A stretch of DNA of 64,000 nucleotides from Mycobacterium barrassiae (GCF_025822765.1 NZ_JACKUK010000041.1:1-64000); one strand, 5' to 3'. Positions 11,006 through 22,242 are shown, counted from the stretch's first letter. Program-made: numbers and translations. The notes: generated by a model from the letters alone, not told the origin.

Positions 11006-11041
11006 AAGCCGGACGCCGCCCCACCGGGGCGGCTCCGGCTT
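11006..11041 (+). terminator. Hairpin terminator after qcrB
   Basis: A GC-rich stem of about 15 pairs with a 1-base bulge and a 3-base ACC loop begins 4 bases after the qcrB stop. Arms contain GCCGGACGCCGCCCC and GGGGCGGCTCCGGC. No U-run follows, which is usual in mycobacteria. Bases 11042-11238 to the next gene hold nothing else recognisable. Confidence 0.75.
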
Positions 11042-11238
11042 ACGCATATCCGCCTTCACGTTCGTTTCCAGTGGTCGTTGTGCGTCCGACCCGTTCTCGC
11101 GGTGGGACACAGCGGGTTACGCCCGAACGTAGAACATCACCGGCCGGCCAAGGAGATCGCCCTGCCGGCGCCCGAAAGCAGCTCTCGCCACGCCTTCCCG
11201 CCGTACAAGCCTCTCTGCTACGCGGCACCCGGCCCGTC

Positions 11239-11946
11239 TTAGAGGCTTTCCTGGTCTTCCAGCAGGGTGCGCAACTCACGTAGGAAGAACCATGGGATGG
11301 CCGGCATCGCCACTGTGACGAGTCCCGCCAAGACCAGGAAAACCCATGCGGCAGTGTCGCTTTCGACGGCCAACAGATAGGTCGCCACGCCGACCGCCAC
11401 CACGGCGATGCCGATCGCGCACGCGATCAACACGGCGCAGCGCAGCCATACCTGGTCGATGGCCGCCACCAGCGGGGCGGGCAGCGACGTGCTGTGCGTG
11501 ACCGCTGCCGCATAGCCGGGCCCGGAGTGGATGCGGCCCGACGTCGTCTCCGAGATCCGCAACTTCTCGGTCGGCAACTGGTCACCGTGGCCGCTCTCCT
11601 GCCATCGCCCCGGCGCCTGCCGTGGCGCAGGGCGGCCGGCTGCTTCGGCATCGGCCATCGCGTCACGGCGCGCCCGAATCAAAAGGGGCACTGCGCCGAT
11701 GATCACCGCGGCGGACACCGCGATCACGACGTAGAGCAACCAGGGAGTGCCCGCCTCACCCGACGACTCCTGATGGGCGGTGCCCAGATCGACCAAGGCC
11801 ACGATGGCCGCGGCGATGGCACCCAGCGCCGCGAGCCAGATCGCCGCGCAGGCGCCGAGGAGGATGCGGTCGGTGCGATCGAGCTCGCCGGGATCCAGGC
11901 CAGGGCGCACCCTCAGTCCCCCCAAGGTATCGGTGCCGTAGGGCAT
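11239..11946 (-). CDS. Four-helix membrane protein (Rv2197c-like)
   Basis: A 235-residue protein with four hydrophobic segments at about residues 28-52, 69-90, 158-178 and 189-215, arranged as two pairs separated by a charged cytoplasmic-looking stretch rich in Arg, Gln and Pro. It occupies the place of Rv2197c beside mmpS3 and the oxidase genes. I know no function. Its ATG at 11944-11946 directly abuts the mmpS3 stop codon, so the two are probably cotranscribed and translationally coupled. A link to the respiratory chain is suggested only by position. Confidence 0.8.
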   Translation of the reverse strand: MPYGTDTLGGLRVRPGLDPGELDRTDRILLGACAAIWLAALGAIAAAIVALVDLGTAHQESSGEAGTPWLLYVVIAVSAAVIIGAVPLLIRARRDAMADAEAAGRPAPRQAPGRWQESGHGDQLPTEKLRISETTSGRIHSGPGYAAAVTHSTSLPAPLVAAIDQVWLRCAVLIACAIGIAVVAVGVATYLLAVESDTAAWVFLVLAGLVTVAMPAIPWFFLRELRTLLEDQESL

Positions 11947-12792
11947 CTAGCAGGCCGTCTGTGCGGAGTTGTTGGTGTTGGAGGACAGCACGGTGCCATC
12001 GCTGGTGGTGATCGAGCAGTTCAGCCTGCTCACCAGGAACAGGCTGGACGCCTGCACCGAACCCACTTCGGACTGCGAGATGGGCGTCACCGTCAGCGAC
12101 CACGGGATGTAGACGTTGCGCTGTGTCCGGCTCCGGCCCGACGCGTCGATGTAGGTGACCGTGATGATGTCGCCGGGCGCCTTCGTCCCGGTCACCGAGT
12201 AGGTCACCTGACGTGGGCCGGCGCGCGTCGTGGTCGGTGGGGGCGGCGGCGGGGTCTCCGGCGGCGGAGGCGGCGCCTCCGTGGGTGGCGGCGGAGGCGG
12301 CTCCGGCTCCTGCGTGACCGTCACGGTCTCCGGCGGCGGCGGGGGTGGTTCCTCCGTGGTCGGAGGCGGCGGAGGCGGCGGTGGCGGCGTCGTCGTGGTG
12401 ATCTCGTCCTGCACCGGTGGCGGTGGGGGCGGAGTGCTCGTCGTGGTGTCCGGCTTCGCCAGGTTGCTGGTGTCGGAGCGGGTCACCAGGACCGACACGG
12501 AGACCACCAGCGCGATGGCGGCGATGATGGCGACCACCCCGACGACCCACGGCCACCGCGGCGGCTCGGGCTGTACATAGTTGTCGCGGTCGTAGGGCTC
12601 GTACTTGTCGTAGTCGTACAGACCGGCGTCCGCGGGCACGTAGGGACCGCTGGTGAAGTGCTCGGATTCCGGTGCCGAGTAGGCCTGCGAGAAGGTGCCG
12701 GGTTCGCTGCTCTCCGGCCCGCCGAGGCTGTCGCCCGGTTCCTGACCCGGCAGATCGGCCCCTTCAGGGCCCGGGGGGTTCGGCCCGCTCAT
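11947..12792 (-). CDS. mmpS3: MmpS3-like membrane protein with proline-rich segment
   Basis: A 281-residue protein with an acidic N-terminal cytoplasmic part, one transmembrane helix (about 80-103), a very Pro/Glu/Thr-rich segment (about 120-195) and a C-terminal MmpS-type beta domain starting at [20 protein letters not shown] and ending in Cys281. MmpS proteins act with MmpL transporters in lipid or siderophore export, but MmpS3 has no adjacent MmpL and an essential envelope role has been proposed for it. An AAGGA motif precedes the ATG. The proline tract produces a Gly-rich reading frame on the opposite strand that is not a gene. Confidence 0.85.
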   Translation of the reverse strand: MSGPNPPGPEGADLPGQEPGDSLGGPESSEPGTFSQAYSAPESEHFTSGPYVPADAGLYDYDKYEPYDRDNYVQPEPPRWPWVVGVVAIIAAIALVVSVSVLVTRSDTSNLAKPDTTTSTPPPPPPVQDEITTTTPPPPPPPPPTTEEPPPPPPETVTVTQEPEPPPPPPTEAPPPPPETPPPPPPTTTRAGPRQVTYSVTGTKAPGDIITVTYIDASGRSRTQRNVYIPWSLTVTPISQSEVGSVQASSLFLVSRLNCSITTSDGTVLSSNTNNSAQTAC

Positions 12793-12931
12793 TTACGCCT
12801 ATCCTTCTTGACTCCATGCCCCGGCAACACTACCTAAACACCTGGTCCGGATGAATATCGGCGCACGTGTTGCGGGCGAAGTAGTGCCCCTATTGTGACC
12901 TTGCGCCGGGCCGTGTCGCCAACGGCAGGCG

Positions 12932-13351
12932 TCAGTGCTTCTCGGGGCCGGTGTAGTACTCGAACACCAGGCCGCCGACCGTCGTCAGGACGAAGCAGCC
13001 ACCGGCCACGATGAGCCACGGGAGCCAGAGGGCCACGCCGACCGCGGTGACCGACGCCGACAGCGCGATGAAGATCGGCCACCAGCTGTGCGGGCTGAAA
13101 AAGCCCAGCTCGCCGGCGCCGTCACTGATCTCGGCGTCCTCGTAGTCCTCGGGGCGGGTGTCCAGGCGCCGGGCCACGAACCGGAAGAACGTGCCCGTGA
13201 TCAACGTCAGACCCGCGGTGAGGACCAAGGCCGTCGTACCGGCCCACTCCACGCCGCCGTACTGGAACATCTGTGTCAGCACGGCGTAGACCACCGCAGA
13301 CAGGATGAAGAACGCGGTCAGGAACTCGAACAACCTGGCTTCGATATGCAT
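12932..13351 (-). CDS. ctaF: Cytochrome c oxidase subunit IV (actinobacterial CtaF)
   Basis: A 139-residue membrane protein with four hydrophobic helices in two pairs, [20 protein letters not shown] at the N-terminus and [14 protein letters not shown] in the third. It is the actinobacteria-specific subunit IV of the aa3 oxidase, corresponding to Rv2199c. It begins 9 bases after the ctaC stop, and the two genes clearly form an operon. The 139 bases downstream, up to mmpS3, probably carry the mmpS3 promoter; I see no strong hairpin there. Confidence 0.93.
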   Translation of the reverse strand: MHIEARLFEFLTAFFILSAVVYAVLTQMFQYGGVEWAGTTALVLTAGLTLITGTFFRFVARRLDTRPEDYEDAEISDGAGELGFFSPHSWWPIFIALSASVTAVGVALWLPWLIVAGGCFVLTTVGGLVFEYYTGPEKH

Positions 13352-13360
13352 GTGGTGTCC

Positions 13361-14395
13361 CTACTTGCTGGCCTGCGTTACCTGGGGCGCCTGCTCGCCG
13401 CGCCGGGTGTCGAACGGCTTCGTGGTGACGGCCAGCGGCGGCTGGTTGATGGCCTGCAGCGCCTCTGCGTTGGTCTTGCCGTCGATGCGCTGCTCCAGAT
13501 ACGCCTTGAAGTCGTTGGGCGACACCACTCGCAGCTCGAAGTTCATCATCGCGTGATACGTGCCACACATCTCCGTGCACCGTCCGACGAACGCGCCGTT
13601 CTGGTTGATCTCGGTGATCTGGAAGCGGTTGTCGGAGTTGTTCGGCTCGGGGTTCGGCAGCACGTCGCGCTTGAACAGGAACTCCGGCACCCAAAATCCG
13701 TGAATGACGTCTGCTGAGGCGATCTGGAATTCGATGCGCTTACCCGACGGCACCACCAGGACCGGGATCTCGGTGGACGTGCCGAGCGTCTCGACCTTGT
13801 CGAAGTTCAGGTACGAGCGGTCCTCGGGGTTCTTGCCCGCGATGGCCCCGAACTCGCCGCCGTGCTCACCCTCGACGCCCTCCGGCCCGGATGCCACGGC
13901 CTCTTTGCGCTCGGGGTCGGCGCCCTCGAAGCTGAACGTGCCGTCGGCGTAGTTCACGTTCTGGTAGCCGAACTTCCAGTTCCACTGGAATGCGGTGACG
14001 TCGATGGTCACCTCGGGATTGGGCTCCTTGTGCAGCATCTTCTCCTGCACCACGACGGTGAAGTAGAAGAGCACGGAGATGATCAGGAACGGCACGACCG
14101 TGAGAACCAGCTCCAGCGGCATGTTGTAGCCGAACTGGCGCGGCAGCTCCGTGTCGCCCTTCTTGTGGCGGTGAAACGCCGAGGTCCAGAAGATCAGGCC
14201 CCACACGATCGCACCAACGACCAGCGAGGCGATCACCGAGCCGATCCACAGCTCACGGTTTAGATGCGCCTCCGGGGTGATGCCGCGGGGCCAGCCCAGG
14301 CCCAGTACCTCGGACCAGTCACACCCGCTGAGCAGCACCGTCATGCTGCCGAGTACGACTGATAACGCCACCACCTTCACACCGCGAGGTGTCAC
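13361..14395 (-). CDS. ctaC: Cytochrome c oxidase subunit II, lipoprotein
   Basis: A 344-residue subunit II. It has a lipoprotein signal peptide with lipobox LLSG-Cys25, two transmembrane helices (about 48-72 and 93-117) and a CuA domain with ligands His232, Cys273, Glu275, Cys277, His281 and Met284 in the pattern [12 protein letters not shown]. CuA receives electrons from QcrC. The frame is open another 110 codons upstream, but the GTG at 14393-14395 is chosen because TAGGAGG lies 7 bases before it and the lipobox falls at the right place. Divergent from asnB. Confidence 0.95.
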   Translation of the reverse strand: MTPRGVKVVALSVVLGSMTVLLSGCDWSEVLGLGWPRGITPEAHLNRELWIGSVIASLVVGAIVWGLIFWTSAFHRHKKGDTELPRQFGYNMPLELVLTVVPFLIISVLFYFTVVVQEKMLHKEPNPEVTIDVTAFQWNWKFGYQNVNYADGTFSFEGADPERKEAVASGPEGVEGEHGGEFGAIAGKNPEDRSYLNFDKVETLGTSTEIPVLVVPSGKRIEFQIASADVIHGFWVPEFLFKRDVLPNPEPNNSDNRFQITEINQNGAFVGRCTEMCGTYHAMMNFELRVVSPNDFKAYLEQRIDGKTNAEALQAINQPPLAVTTKPFDTRRGEQAPQVTQASK

Positions 14396-14528
14396 GCTGG
14401 CGCCTCCTAGAAGTCGGAACAGAAAGCCGAATACTACGCAGCGTAGACCACCCCCGGACGCAGGTCGCGACACACTCCCACATACGGGTGTTCCTGCCCT
14501 CCGCGACCGCCCTCCGCGACGAATTGGG

Positions 14529-14534
14529 CATACT
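14529..14534 (+). promoter_or_regulatory. Candidate leaderless -10 box (asnB)
   Basis: CATACT ends 6 bases before the GTG start of asnB at 14541. No Shine-Dalgarno sequence is present. The hexamer is identical to that of ctaE. Confidence 0.5.
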
Positions 14535-14540
14535 GGCGCG

Positions 14541-16496
14541 GTGTGCGGACTACTGGCTCTGGTTACCGACCCGTCCGCTGAGAACTCCACGGATCTCGTA
14601 GCGGCGGTGTCGGGCGCGTCGCACCTGATGCGCCACCGCGGGCCCGATGAACCGGGCACGTGGGCGGACGACACGGTGCGCCCGACCACGGTGCTGGGGT
14701 TCAACCGGCTGTCCATCATCGACATCGCACACAGCCACCAGCCGCTGCGCTGGGGCCCGCCGGAGTCCCCCGACCGCTACGCCCTGGTGTTCAACGGCGA
14801 GATCTACAACTACCTCGAGCTGCGCGAGCAACTTCGCGTCGACCATGGCGCCGTGTTCGCCACCGACGGTGACGGCGAGGCGATCGTCGCCGCCTACCAC
14901 TACTGGGGCACCGCGGCGCTGACCCGGCTGCGCGGCATGTTCGCGTTCGCCTTGTGGGACACCGTCGAGGGTGAATTGTTCTGCGCCCGTGACCCTTTCG
15001 GCATCAAGCCGCTCTACATGGCCACCGGCGCCGGCGGCACCGTCTTCGGCAGCGAGAAGAAGTGCCTGCTGGATCTCGCGGCGATCGTCGGGATCGACCT
15101 CGGCATCGACGAACGCGCGGTGCAGCACTACACGGTGCTGCAGTACGTGCCCGAACCCGAGACCCTGCACCGCGGCATCCGTAGGCTCGAATCCGGCAGT
15201 TACGCGCGGGTGCGGCCAGGAAAACCGCCCGAGGTGACGCGGTATTTCACACCGCGGTTCGCCGCCGTGCCCTTCCCCGCCCGATCGGACACCGCCGGTG
15301 AACGCGCCCGCTACGACGAGATCACCGCGGTATTGGAAGACTCGGTGGCCAAGCACATGCGCGCCGACGTCACCGTGGGCGCGTTCCTGTCCGGCGGCAT
15401 CGACTCGACCGCGATCGCGGCGCTCGCCATGCGGCACAACCCGCGGTTGATCACGTTCACCACCGGCTTCGAACGCGAGGGCTACTCCGAGGTCGACGTG
15501 GCCGTCGCATCGGCCGAAGCCATCGGCGCGCGGCACGTGACGAAGGTGGTCAGCCAGGCGGAGTTCGTCGACGCGCTGCCCGAAATCGTCTGGTATCTCG
15601 ACGAACCCGTTGCCGACCCGGCGTTGGTCCCGCTCTTCTTCATCGCCCGCGAAGCCCGTAAGCATGTCAAGGTGGTGCTCTCCGGTGAGGGCGCCGACGA
15701 ACTCTTCGGCGGCTACACGATCTACCGGGAGCCGTTGTCCCTGCGCCCCTTTGACTATCTGCCTCGGCCGGTGCGGCGTTCGCTGGGCCGGGCGTCCCGG
15801 CCGCTGCCCGAAGGTCTGCGCGGCAAGAGCCTGCTGCACCGCGGATCGCTGACCCTCGAGGAGCGCTACTACGGCAATGCGCGCAGCTTCTCCGACGCAC
15901 AGCTGCGCGCGGTACTGCCCGGCTTCCGCCAGGAATGGACCCACACCGACGTCACTGCGCCGGTCTACGCCGCCTCTCAGGGCTGGGACCCCGTGGCCCG
16001 GATGCAGCACATCGACCTGTTCACCTGGCTGCGCGGAGACATCCTGGTCAAGGCCGACAAGATGACGATGGCCAACTCGCTGGAGCTGCGTGTGCCGTTC
16101 CTGGATCCCGAAGTGTTCGCGGTGGCGTCACGTCTTCCGCTGGACCAGAAGATCACCAGGACCACGACGAAGTTCGCGCTGCGCCGCGCGTTGGAGCCCA
16201 TCGTGCCCGCGCACGTGCTCAACCGGCCGAAGCTGGGCTTCCCGGTTCCGATCCGTCACTGGCTGCAGGCCGGCGAACTCCAGGATTGGGCGTACCGGAC
16301 GGTCGCCAACTCGCAGGCGGGCGAGCTGATCGATCTCACCGCGGTCACCCGGATGCTCGACGAACACCGAAGCGGCGTAAGCGATCACAGCCGACGGCTG
16401 TGGACGGTACTGATCTTCATGCTGTGGCACGCCATCTTCGTCGAGCGCAGCGTGACCCCACAGATCAGCGAGCCGACGTACCCCGTCCAGCTGTAA
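14541..16496 (+). CDS. asnB: Asparagine synthase (glutamine-hydrolysing) / amidotransferase AsnB
   Basis: A 651-residue class II amidotransferase. The GTG start is followed directly by TGC, giving the N-terminal nucleophile Cys2 ([10 protein letters not shown]), which fixes the start. The glutaminase domain covers about residues 2-215; the synthetase domain has the ATP pyrophosphatase loop [11 protein letters not shown] near residue 285. It corresponds to Rv2201. Orthologues in mycobacteria and corynebacteria (AsnB/LtsA) amidate meso-diaminopimelate of peptidoglycan, so the real acceptor may be the cell wall rather than free aspartate. The stop codon abuts that of the convergent adoK. Confidence 0.93.
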   Translation: MCGLLALVTDPSAENSTDLVAAVSGASHLMRHRGPDEPGTWADDTVRPTTVLGFNRLSIIDIAHSHQPLRWGPPESPDRYALVFNGEIYNYLELREQLRVDHGAVFATDGDGEAIVAAYHYWGTAALTRLRGMFAFALWDTVEGELFCARDPFGIKPLYMATGAGGTVFGSEKKCLLDLAAIVGIDLGIDERAVQHYTVLQYVPEPETLHRGIRRLESGSYARVRPGKPPEVTRYFTPRFAAVPFPARSDTAGERARYDEITAVLEDSVAKHMRADVTVGAFLSGGIDSTAIAALAMRHNPRLITFTTGFEREGYSEVDVAVASAEAIGARHVTKVVSQAEFVDALPEIVWYLDEPVADPALVPLFFIAREARKHVKVVLSGEGADELFGGYTIYREPLSLRPFDYLPRPVRRSLGRASRPLPEGLRGKSLLHRGSLTLEERYYGNARSFSDAQLRAVLPGFRQEWTHTDVTAPVYAASQGWDPVARMQHIDLFTWLRGDILVKADKMTMANSLELRVPFLDPEVFAVASRLPLDQKITRTTTKFALRRALEPIVPAHVLNRPKLGFPVPIRHWLQAGELQDWAYRTVANSQAGELIDLTAVTRMLDEHRSGVSDHSRRLWTVLIFMLWHAIFVERSVTPQISEPTYPVQL

Positions 16497-17477
<981 letters not shown>

Positions 17478-17616
17478 TCACCCTTCATTATTTAAGCCGT
17501 CTAGGTAAATCTTACCGATCGGGCCACGCGCGCGAGGTGCGCTAACCTGCGTACGAGTACCCGCTGGGTCACTGTAGACAGACCACTTCTGACACACACT
17601 TTTGGGGAGCAAATAC

Positions 17617-18264
17617 ATGTCCGGTCCGTACCCGCCCGAATATGGCGCCGGACCGGTCGCCCCGCAAATGTATCCGGAGACAGGTCCGCAGCCGTTCCCG
17701 CAAGAGCCCTACCCGCAGACCTATCCGGGGATGCTCCCGCCGCCGGTGCCGTACCCGAAAAAGCGACGCTGGCCCTTGCTCGTGGGCCTGCTCGCGATCG
17801 TGGCGGTCGCGGCGGTAGTGGCGGGGATCGTGTTCGCCACTCGCGGCAACGATGGCACCTCGGCCGGATCGGCCACGCTGACCGACGCGTCGGCCAAGGC
17901 GGCGATCCAGGAGTACCTGGACGCGATGACGAACGGCGACGACGAGACGGTCGCCCGGCACACGTTGTGCGGCCTGTTCGATGCGGTCAAGGAACGCCGC
18001 TCCGATATGGCGCTGGCCAACCTGGCCAGTGACGCCTTTCGCCAGCAGTACGGGCGCGCGGAAGTGACCTCGATCGACAAGATCGTGATGTGGTCGCCGA
18101 ATCAGGCGCAGGTGCTGTTCACCATGCAGGTCGAGCCGTCGAACAGCTCACGCCGCGGTCAGCCGCGACCCAAGGGCGAACAGCAGGCCGTCGCGCAACT
18201 GCTCACGCAGGGTGACGAGGTGCTGGTCTGCTCGTATCTGCCGCGGACCGCGGGTCAGTACTGA
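17617..18264 (+). CDS. Membrane protein with Pro/Tyr-rich N-terminus (Rv2203-like)
   Basis: A 215-residue protein. The first 48 residues are rich in Pro, Tyr, Gln and Gly, followed by Lys-Lys-Arg-Arg-Trp and one transmembrane helix (about 53-73); the remaining 140 residues would lie outside the membrane and resemble the small alpha/beta (SnoaL/NTF2-like) domains fused this way in mycobacterial proteins, though that is only an impression. The ATG at 17617 has GGGGAGC 6 bases upstream. It occupies the place of Rv2203. It ends one base before the stop of the convergent Fe-S carrier gene. Function unknown. Confidence 0.82.
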   Translation: MSGPYPPEYGAGPVAPQMYPETGPQPFPQEPYPQTYPGMLPPPVPYPKKRRWPLLVGLLAIVAVAAVVAGIVFATRGNDGTSAGSATLTDASAKAAIQEYLDAMTNGDDETVARHTLCGLFDAVKERRSDMALANLASDAFRQQYGRAEVTSIDKIVMWSPNQAQVLFTMQVEPSNSSRRGQPRPKGEQQAVAQLLTQGDEVLVCSYLPRTAGQY

Positions 18265-18265
18265 C

Positions 18266-18640
18266 TCAGTTGAACGAATCGCCGCAGGCGCAGGACCCGG
18301 TGGCGTTCGGGTTGTCGATCGTGAAGCCCTGCTTCTCGATGGTGTCGACGAAATCGATGACGGCGCCCTCGACATACGGTGCGCTCATCCGGTCGATCGT
18401 CAACGTCACGCCACCGAACTCGGCGGTCACGTCGCCGTCCAGAGTGCGGTCGTCGAAGAACAGGTTGTAGCGCAGTCCGGCGCAGCCACCCGGCTGCACG
18501 GCGATACGCAGGGCCAGATCGTCACGGCCCTCTTGATCGAGCAACGCCTTGGCCTTGGCGGCGGCGGCATCGGTCAGCCTCGCGCCATGGGTGGCGGTTG
18601 CCGTCTCATTTTGCAGGGCCGACTCTCCCTGAACAGTCAT
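18266..18640 (-). CDS. A-type iron-sulfur carrier/insertion protein (Rv2204c-like)
   Basis: A 124-residue HesB/IscA/ErpA-type protein. The three family cysteines are Cys53 in QPGGCAGLRY and Cys117 and Cys119 in GSCACGDSF. Such proteins hold a [2Fe-2S] or [4Fe-4S] cluster and deliver it to apoproteins; likely clients near by include LipA and the Rieske protein, which is inference. The start ATG at 18640 has AGGAG 6 bases upstream. In M. tuberculosis a glycerate kinase gene (Rv2205c) lies next on this side; it is absent here, and the divergent neighbour is the DUF3043 gene. Confidence 0.92.
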   Translation of the reverse strand: MTVQGESALQNETATATHGARLTDAAAAKAKALLDQEGRDDLALRIAVQPGGCAGLRYNLFFDDRTLDGDVTAEFGGVTLTIDRMSAPYVEGAVIDFVDTIEKQGFTIDNPNATGSCACGDSFN

Positions 18641-18754
18641 TACGTCTCCTGTATGGCCTCATCAACGTGCGGCGTACTACGTCAACGGTACCTTGTCCCG
18701 GCCCTATTCCCGAGTTTGTCCCCAGGTCCCGGCGGGGCCGCCGACGGCCGGAAG

Positions 18755-18760
18755 TAACCT
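18755..18760 (+). promoter_or_regulatory. Candidate leaderless -10 box (DUF3043 gene)
   Basis: TAACCT ends 7 bases before the GTG at 18768, with no Shine-Dalgarno sequence. It supports 18768 as the start. Confidence 0.5.
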
Positions 18761-18767
18761 GACAGGC

Positions 18768-19457
18768 GTGAACTTGCTGGGCCGAAAGAAAGACACCGCG
18801 CGGACACCGGATTCGGATGTGGCCGAAGACACCGCCGAGACCGGCCGCGAGGGCGCTGAGAACGCGGCTGGAGAGGCTCGGACCACCGCCCCCAAGGGCC
18901 GGCCGACTCCCAAGCGCAAGGAGGCCGCCCGCAAGCGCGGCCCGGTGGCGCCTGCCCCGATGACTGCTGCGGAGGCGCGCAAACGTCGCAAGGAGATGCG
19001 CTCGAAGCTGACCCGCGAGGAGCGCAAGGCCGACAAGCTGGCCCGCCGCGCGGAGATGTCGGAACGCCGCGAGAAGATGATGGCCGGCGAGGACGCCTAC
19101 CTGCTGCCGCGGGACAAAGGACCGGTTCGCCGCTACGTCCGCGACATCGTCGACTCCCGCCGTAACGTCCTGGGCCTGTTCATGCCCGCGGCGCTGGTGC
19201 TGATCTTCGTGATGCTCTCGGTGCCGTCGGTCGCGGTGCAACAGCTCATCTCCCCCGCGATGCTGGTGCTGGTCCTCATCATGGTGATCGACGGGTTCAT
19301 CCTGGGTCGCAAGGTCAATCGCATGGTCGATGCGAAGTTCCCCGACAACACCGAAACCGGTTGGAAGCTGGGCTTTTACGCATCCAGCCGCGCATCGCAG
19401 CTGCGTCGGATGCGCGCACCCCGGCCGCAGGTGGAACGCGGCGCCAAGGTCGACTGA
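18768..19457 (+). CDS. DUF3043 membrane protein (Rv2206-like)
   Basis: A 229-residue protein. A long charged N-terminus (about 1-120, rich in Arg, Lys, Glu and Ala, with RKEMRSKLTREERKADKLAR) precedes two transmembrane helices (about 137-156 and 160-178) and a basic C-terminal tail. This is the DUF3043 architecture seen in Rv2206, with no known function. The GTG at 18768 is chosen for the TAACCT box upstream and the conserved-looking beginning NLLGRKK. It is followed after 5 bases by cobU and could be cotranscribed with the cobUTS genes. Confidence 0.85.
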   Translation: MNLLGRKKDTARTPDSDVAEDTAETGREGAENAAGEARTTAPKGRPTPKRKEAARKRGPVAPAPMTAAEARKRRKEMRSKLTREERKADKLARRAEMSERREKMMAGEDAYLLPRDKGPVRRYVRDIVDSRRNVLGLFMPAALVLIFVMLSVPSVAVQQLISPAMLVLVLIMVIDGFILGRKVNRMVDAKFPDNTETGWKLGFYASSRASQLRRMRAPRPQVERGAKVD

Positions 19458-19462
19458 CCCCA

Positions 19463-19999
19463 GTGCGCATCCTGGTGCTCGGCGGCATCCGGTCAGGCAA
19501 GTCCCAATGGGCGGAGACGGCGATCGCCGAATTGGTAGACGACACGGCAGCTGTCCGTTATCTCGCCACCGGCCCGGTCCCAGACGCCGACGCCGAGTGG
19601 TCGGCGCGGGTGGAGGCGCATCGTCGACGCCGGCCCGCCGGCTGGACCACCGTCGAAACCGCAGACGTCGCAACGCAGTTGCGCGCTGATGGCACCACGG
19701 CAACCGTCGTCGACGACGTCGGCGCCTGGCTGACCGCGGCGATGGATCGGGCCGGCGCATGGACCGGCGGTTCCGTATCGGCGGACGTCGATGACCTGGT
19801 CGAGGCTGTGGCGTCGTTCGGTTCCCCGCTGGCGCTCGTCTCGCCCGAGGTCGGGCTCACGGTGGTACCCGCGACGGAGTCGGGTCGACGGTTCGCCGAC
19901 GAACTCGGCACGCTCAACCAACGGCTGGCCGCGGTGTGCGATCGTGTGGTGCTCGTCATCGCAGGCCAGCCCGTCACCGTCAAGGACGCCGCCCGGTGA
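19463..19999 (+). CDS. cobU: Adenosylcobinamide kinase / adenosylcobinamide-phosphate guanylyltransferase
   Basis: A 178-residue CobU/CobP. The P-loop [12 protein letters not shown] begins at residue 7; VRYLATGPV and the later [13 protein letters not shown] and [14 protein letters not shown] segments are family-like. It phosphorylates adenosylcobinamide and adds GMP, the step before CobS in the nucleotide-loop assembly of cobalamin. The GTG start lies 5 bases after the previous stop, and the stop overlaps the cobT start as GTGA. In M. tuberculosis cobU is, as I recall, elsewhere in the genome, so cobU-cobT-cobS as one block is a difference of this organism. Confidence 0.92.
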   Translation: MRILVLGGIRSGKSQWAETAIAELVDDTAAVRYLATGPVPDADAEWSARVEAHRRRRPAGWTTVETADVATQLRADGTTATVVDDVGAWLTAAMDRAGAWTGGSVSADVDDLVEAVASFGSPLALVSPEVGLTVVPATESGRRFADELGTLNQRLAAVCDRVVLVIAGQPVTVKDAAR

Positions 20000-21051
20000 C
20001 CGACTTCGCACCCGTCTCCCCGCCCGACCCGGATGTCGCGGTCGCGGCCCGGGCCCGTCACGACCGGCTGACGAAACCGTCGCGGTCACTGGGCAGACTC
20101 GAGGACCTGTCGGTATGGGTGGCGTCGTGTCAGGGCGTCTGTCCGCCGCGCCAGTTCGAGCGGGCGCGGGTCGTGGTGTTCGCCGGCGATCACGGCGTCG
20201 CGGCCGCGGGGGTCTCCGCATATCCGGCGGAGGTCACCGCCGCCATGGTGGCCAATTTCGATGCCGGCGGCGCCGCCATCAACGTCCTCGCCGAGGCGGC
20301 GGGCGCGACCGTGCGGGTGATCGACATCGCCGTGGACGTCGACGAACCCCTCACCCCGTCGATCGGCACCCACAAGGTCCGCCGCAGCAGCGGCGACATC
20401 TCCGTCGAGGACGCGCTTAACGACGACGAGGTCGCCGCGGCCATCGACGCGGGACGCCGAATCGCCGACGAGGAGGTCGATTCGGGCGCGGACCTCCTGA
20501 TCGCCGGTGACATGGGTATCGGAAACACCACGCCCGCAACGACTCTGATCGCCGCACTGACGGATTCGGAGCCGGTGGCCGTGATCGGTCGCGGCACCGG
20601 CGTCGACGACGCGGGCTGGGCCCGCAAGACCGCCGCGATCAGGGACGCACTGTTCCGCAGCCGCGCCGCGTCGGGCGATCCCGTTGCGCTGCTGCGGATC
20701 TGCGGCGGCGCCGACCTCGCGGCGATCGCGGGGTTCTGCGCGCAGGCTGCGGTGCGGCACACACCGCTGCTTCTCGACGGCGTGGTGGTGACGGCGGCGG
20801 CACTGGTGGCCGAGCAACTCGCGCCGGGTGCCCGGCAGTGGTGGCAGGCCGGCCATCGGTCTACGGAACCGGCGCATGCACAGGCGCTGAGCTGGCTGGA
20901 CCTCGAGCCCATCGTCGATCTGCAGATGCGACTCGGCGAGGGCACCGGCGCGGCGATAGCGCTGCCGATCGTGCGTGCCGCGGTGGCCACCCTGTCGTCG
21001 ATGGCGACGTTCGACGAGGCCGGTGTCCCCCACCCCACCGAAGAACGGTGA
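19996..21051 (+). CDS. cobT: Nicotinate-nucleotide-dimethylbenzimidazole phosphoribosyltransferase
   Basis: A 351-residue CobT. It makes alpha-ribazole phosphate from dimethylbenzimidazole and nicotinate mononucleotide. Typical pieces are [32 protein letters not shown] and the C-terminal [10 protein letters not shown]-type motif ([19 protein letters not shown]) with the catalytic Glu. The GTG start at 19996 overlaps the cobU stop. The product is joined by CobS, encoded directly downstream, to the GDP-cobinamide made by CobU. Confidence 0.95.
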   Translation: MTDFAPVSPPDPDVAVAARARHDRLTKPSRSLGRLEDLSVWVASCQGVCPPRQFERARVVVFAGDHGVAAAGVSAYPAEVTAAMVANFDAGGAAINVLAEAAGATVRVIDIAVDVDEPLTPSIGTHKVRRSSGDISVEDALNDDEVAAAIDAGRRIADEEVDSGADLLIAGDMGIGNTTPATTLIAALTDSEPVAVIGRGTGVDDAGWARKTAAIRDALFRSRAASGDPVALLRICGGADLAAIAGFCAQAAVRHTPLLLDGVVVTAAALVAEQLAPGARQWWQAGHRSTEPAHAQALSWLDLEPIVDLQMRLGEGTGAAIALPIVRAAVATLSSMATFDEAGVPHPTEER

Positions 21052-21058
21052 CCCCGCG

Positions 21059-21790
21059 GTGATCCGCTCGCTGGCCGCGGCGTTGGCGTTCGGGACCGTG
21101 CTGCCGGTGCGCTCGTCTGCACCGTTGGGACGGGGCGCGTTGACGGCACTTCCGCTGGTCGGGCTGGCGCTCGGGGCCGCGGCGGCCGCGACCCTGTGGG
21201 CTTCTCAGTGGGCATTCGGGCCGTCGAATCCGTTGGGTGGCGTGCTCGCGGTCGCCGTGTTGCTGCTCGCCACCCGCGGCCTGCACGCCGACGGACTGTC
21301 GGACACCGTCGACGGACTGGGCTGCTACGGCCCGCCGGCACGCGCGCTGGAGGTGATGCGCGACGGGTCGGCGGGCCCGTTCGGCGTCGCGGCGCTGGTG
21401 GTCGCGCTGCTGGCGCAGTCGTTCGCGTTCACGGGCGGCACCGCGATCGGCGTCATCGTCGCGGTGGCGGCGGGGCGGGTGGCGGCGGTGCTGGCGTGTC
21501 GCCGCTCGGTACCCGCGGCGGCAGGCAGCTCGCTCGGGGCGGGCGTCGCGGGCACCCAGCCGATCGCAGTCGTGGCGGTGTGGGTGATCGCGGTCGCAGG
21601 CGTAGCGGTGGCGGCGGGGCCGAGGCCGTGGCAGGGACCGCTGGCGGTGCTCGTCGCGTTGGCTTGCGGTGCCGCGCTGGTCGCGCACTGTGTGCGCCGG
21701 TTCGGTGGTATCACCGGGGATGCGCTTGGCGCGGCGGTCGAGATCACGACGACGGTGGCGGCGGTCGGTTTGGCGATCGGGCCCCACTGA
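21059..21790 (+). CDS. cobS: Adenosylcobinamide-GDP ribazoletransferase (cobalamin synthase)
   Basis: A 243-residue membrane protein with about six hydrophobic helices, the integral-membrane last enzyme of the nucleotide-loop pathway. The family motif [13 protein letters not shown] (metal-binding acidic residues) lies near residue 75, followed by [14 protein letters not shown]. The GTG start is 7 bases after the cobT stop. No cobalamin riboswitch is visible upstream of cobU; regulation is not evident from the sequence. Confidence 0.94.
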   Translation: MIRSLAAALAFGTVLPVRSSAPLGRGALTALPLVGLALGAAAAATLWASQWAFGPSNPLGGVLAVAVLLLATRGLHADGLSDTVDGLGCYGPPARALEVMRDGSAGPFGVAALVVALLAQSFAFTGGTAIGVIVAVAAGRVAAVLACRRSVPAAAGSSLGAGVAGTQPIAVVAVWVIAVAGVAVAAGPRPWQGPLAVLVALACGAALVAHCVRRFGGITGDALGAAVEITTTVAAVGLAIGPH

Positions 21791-21903
21791 AGGGCGCCTG
21801 ACCTGGGCGGGAACGTCCCAAGAATCTGACAAGGATTCGTCAAGCGCGGTGTTGGAGTCTCTTCTCACCCACCAGGGAGACCCACCACCGAAAGGATCCC
21901 GAA

Positions 21904-22242
21904 ATGCCGACCTACCGCCACCTCACCGCTGTCATCGGCGCCGCCGCCGTCGCTTCCAGCCTGGGCATCGCTGCTCTGGTCAGCACGAGCATCGCGGGCG
22001 CCACCACCACCGACGACATGTTCGTCAGCGTGCTGGAAGACGAAGGCATCCAGCCGCCCTCGACCAAGGAAGCGGTCAGCCTCGCCGCCGACGTTTGCAA
22101 GATGTTCGACAAAGGCCAGTCGCTCTACGACGCGGTCGGCTCCGTCGCCTCGACCACGAAGCTGACCGAGGAGGACTCGGCGTTCTTCGTCGGTGCGTCC
22201 GTCGCCACCTACTGCCCCGAGCACGACCCATCGCTCGGCTGA
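21904..22242 (+). CDS. Secreted DUF732 protein
   Basis: A 112-residue protein with a signal peptide (about residues 1-32; cleavage likely after SIAGA) and a mature part of about 80 residues with the DUF732 pattern: FVSVLEDEGI, two cysteines (in DVCKMF and TYCPEHDP) that probably form a disulfide, and ACEYLDxG-like helix spacing. DUF732 proteins are small, helical, exported and common in mycobacteria, with no defined function. GAAAGGA precedes the ATG at a suitable distance. A strong hairpin terminator follows 20 bases after the stop. Confidence 0.85.
   Translation: MPTYRHLTAVIGAAAVASSLGIAALVSTSIAGATTTDDMFVSVLEDEGIQPPSTKEAVSLAADVCKMFDKGQSLYDAVGSVASTTKLTEEDSAFFVGASVATYCPEHDPSLG

Noticed and set aside
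11042-11238. Small minus-strand frame in the qcrB downstream gap
   Set aside because: It begins at no good initiation signal, is cysteine/arginine-rich without pattern and overlaps the terminator region.
12230-12580. Gly-rich plus-strand frame that looks like a PGRS protein
   Set aside because: It is the complement of the proline-rich segment of mmpS3; no PE domain precedes it.
14550-16010. Open frame of 486 codons on the minus strand opposite asnB
   Set aside because: asnB is fixed by Cys2 and the pyrophosphatase loop; the mirror frame is Arg/Gly-rich without motifs.
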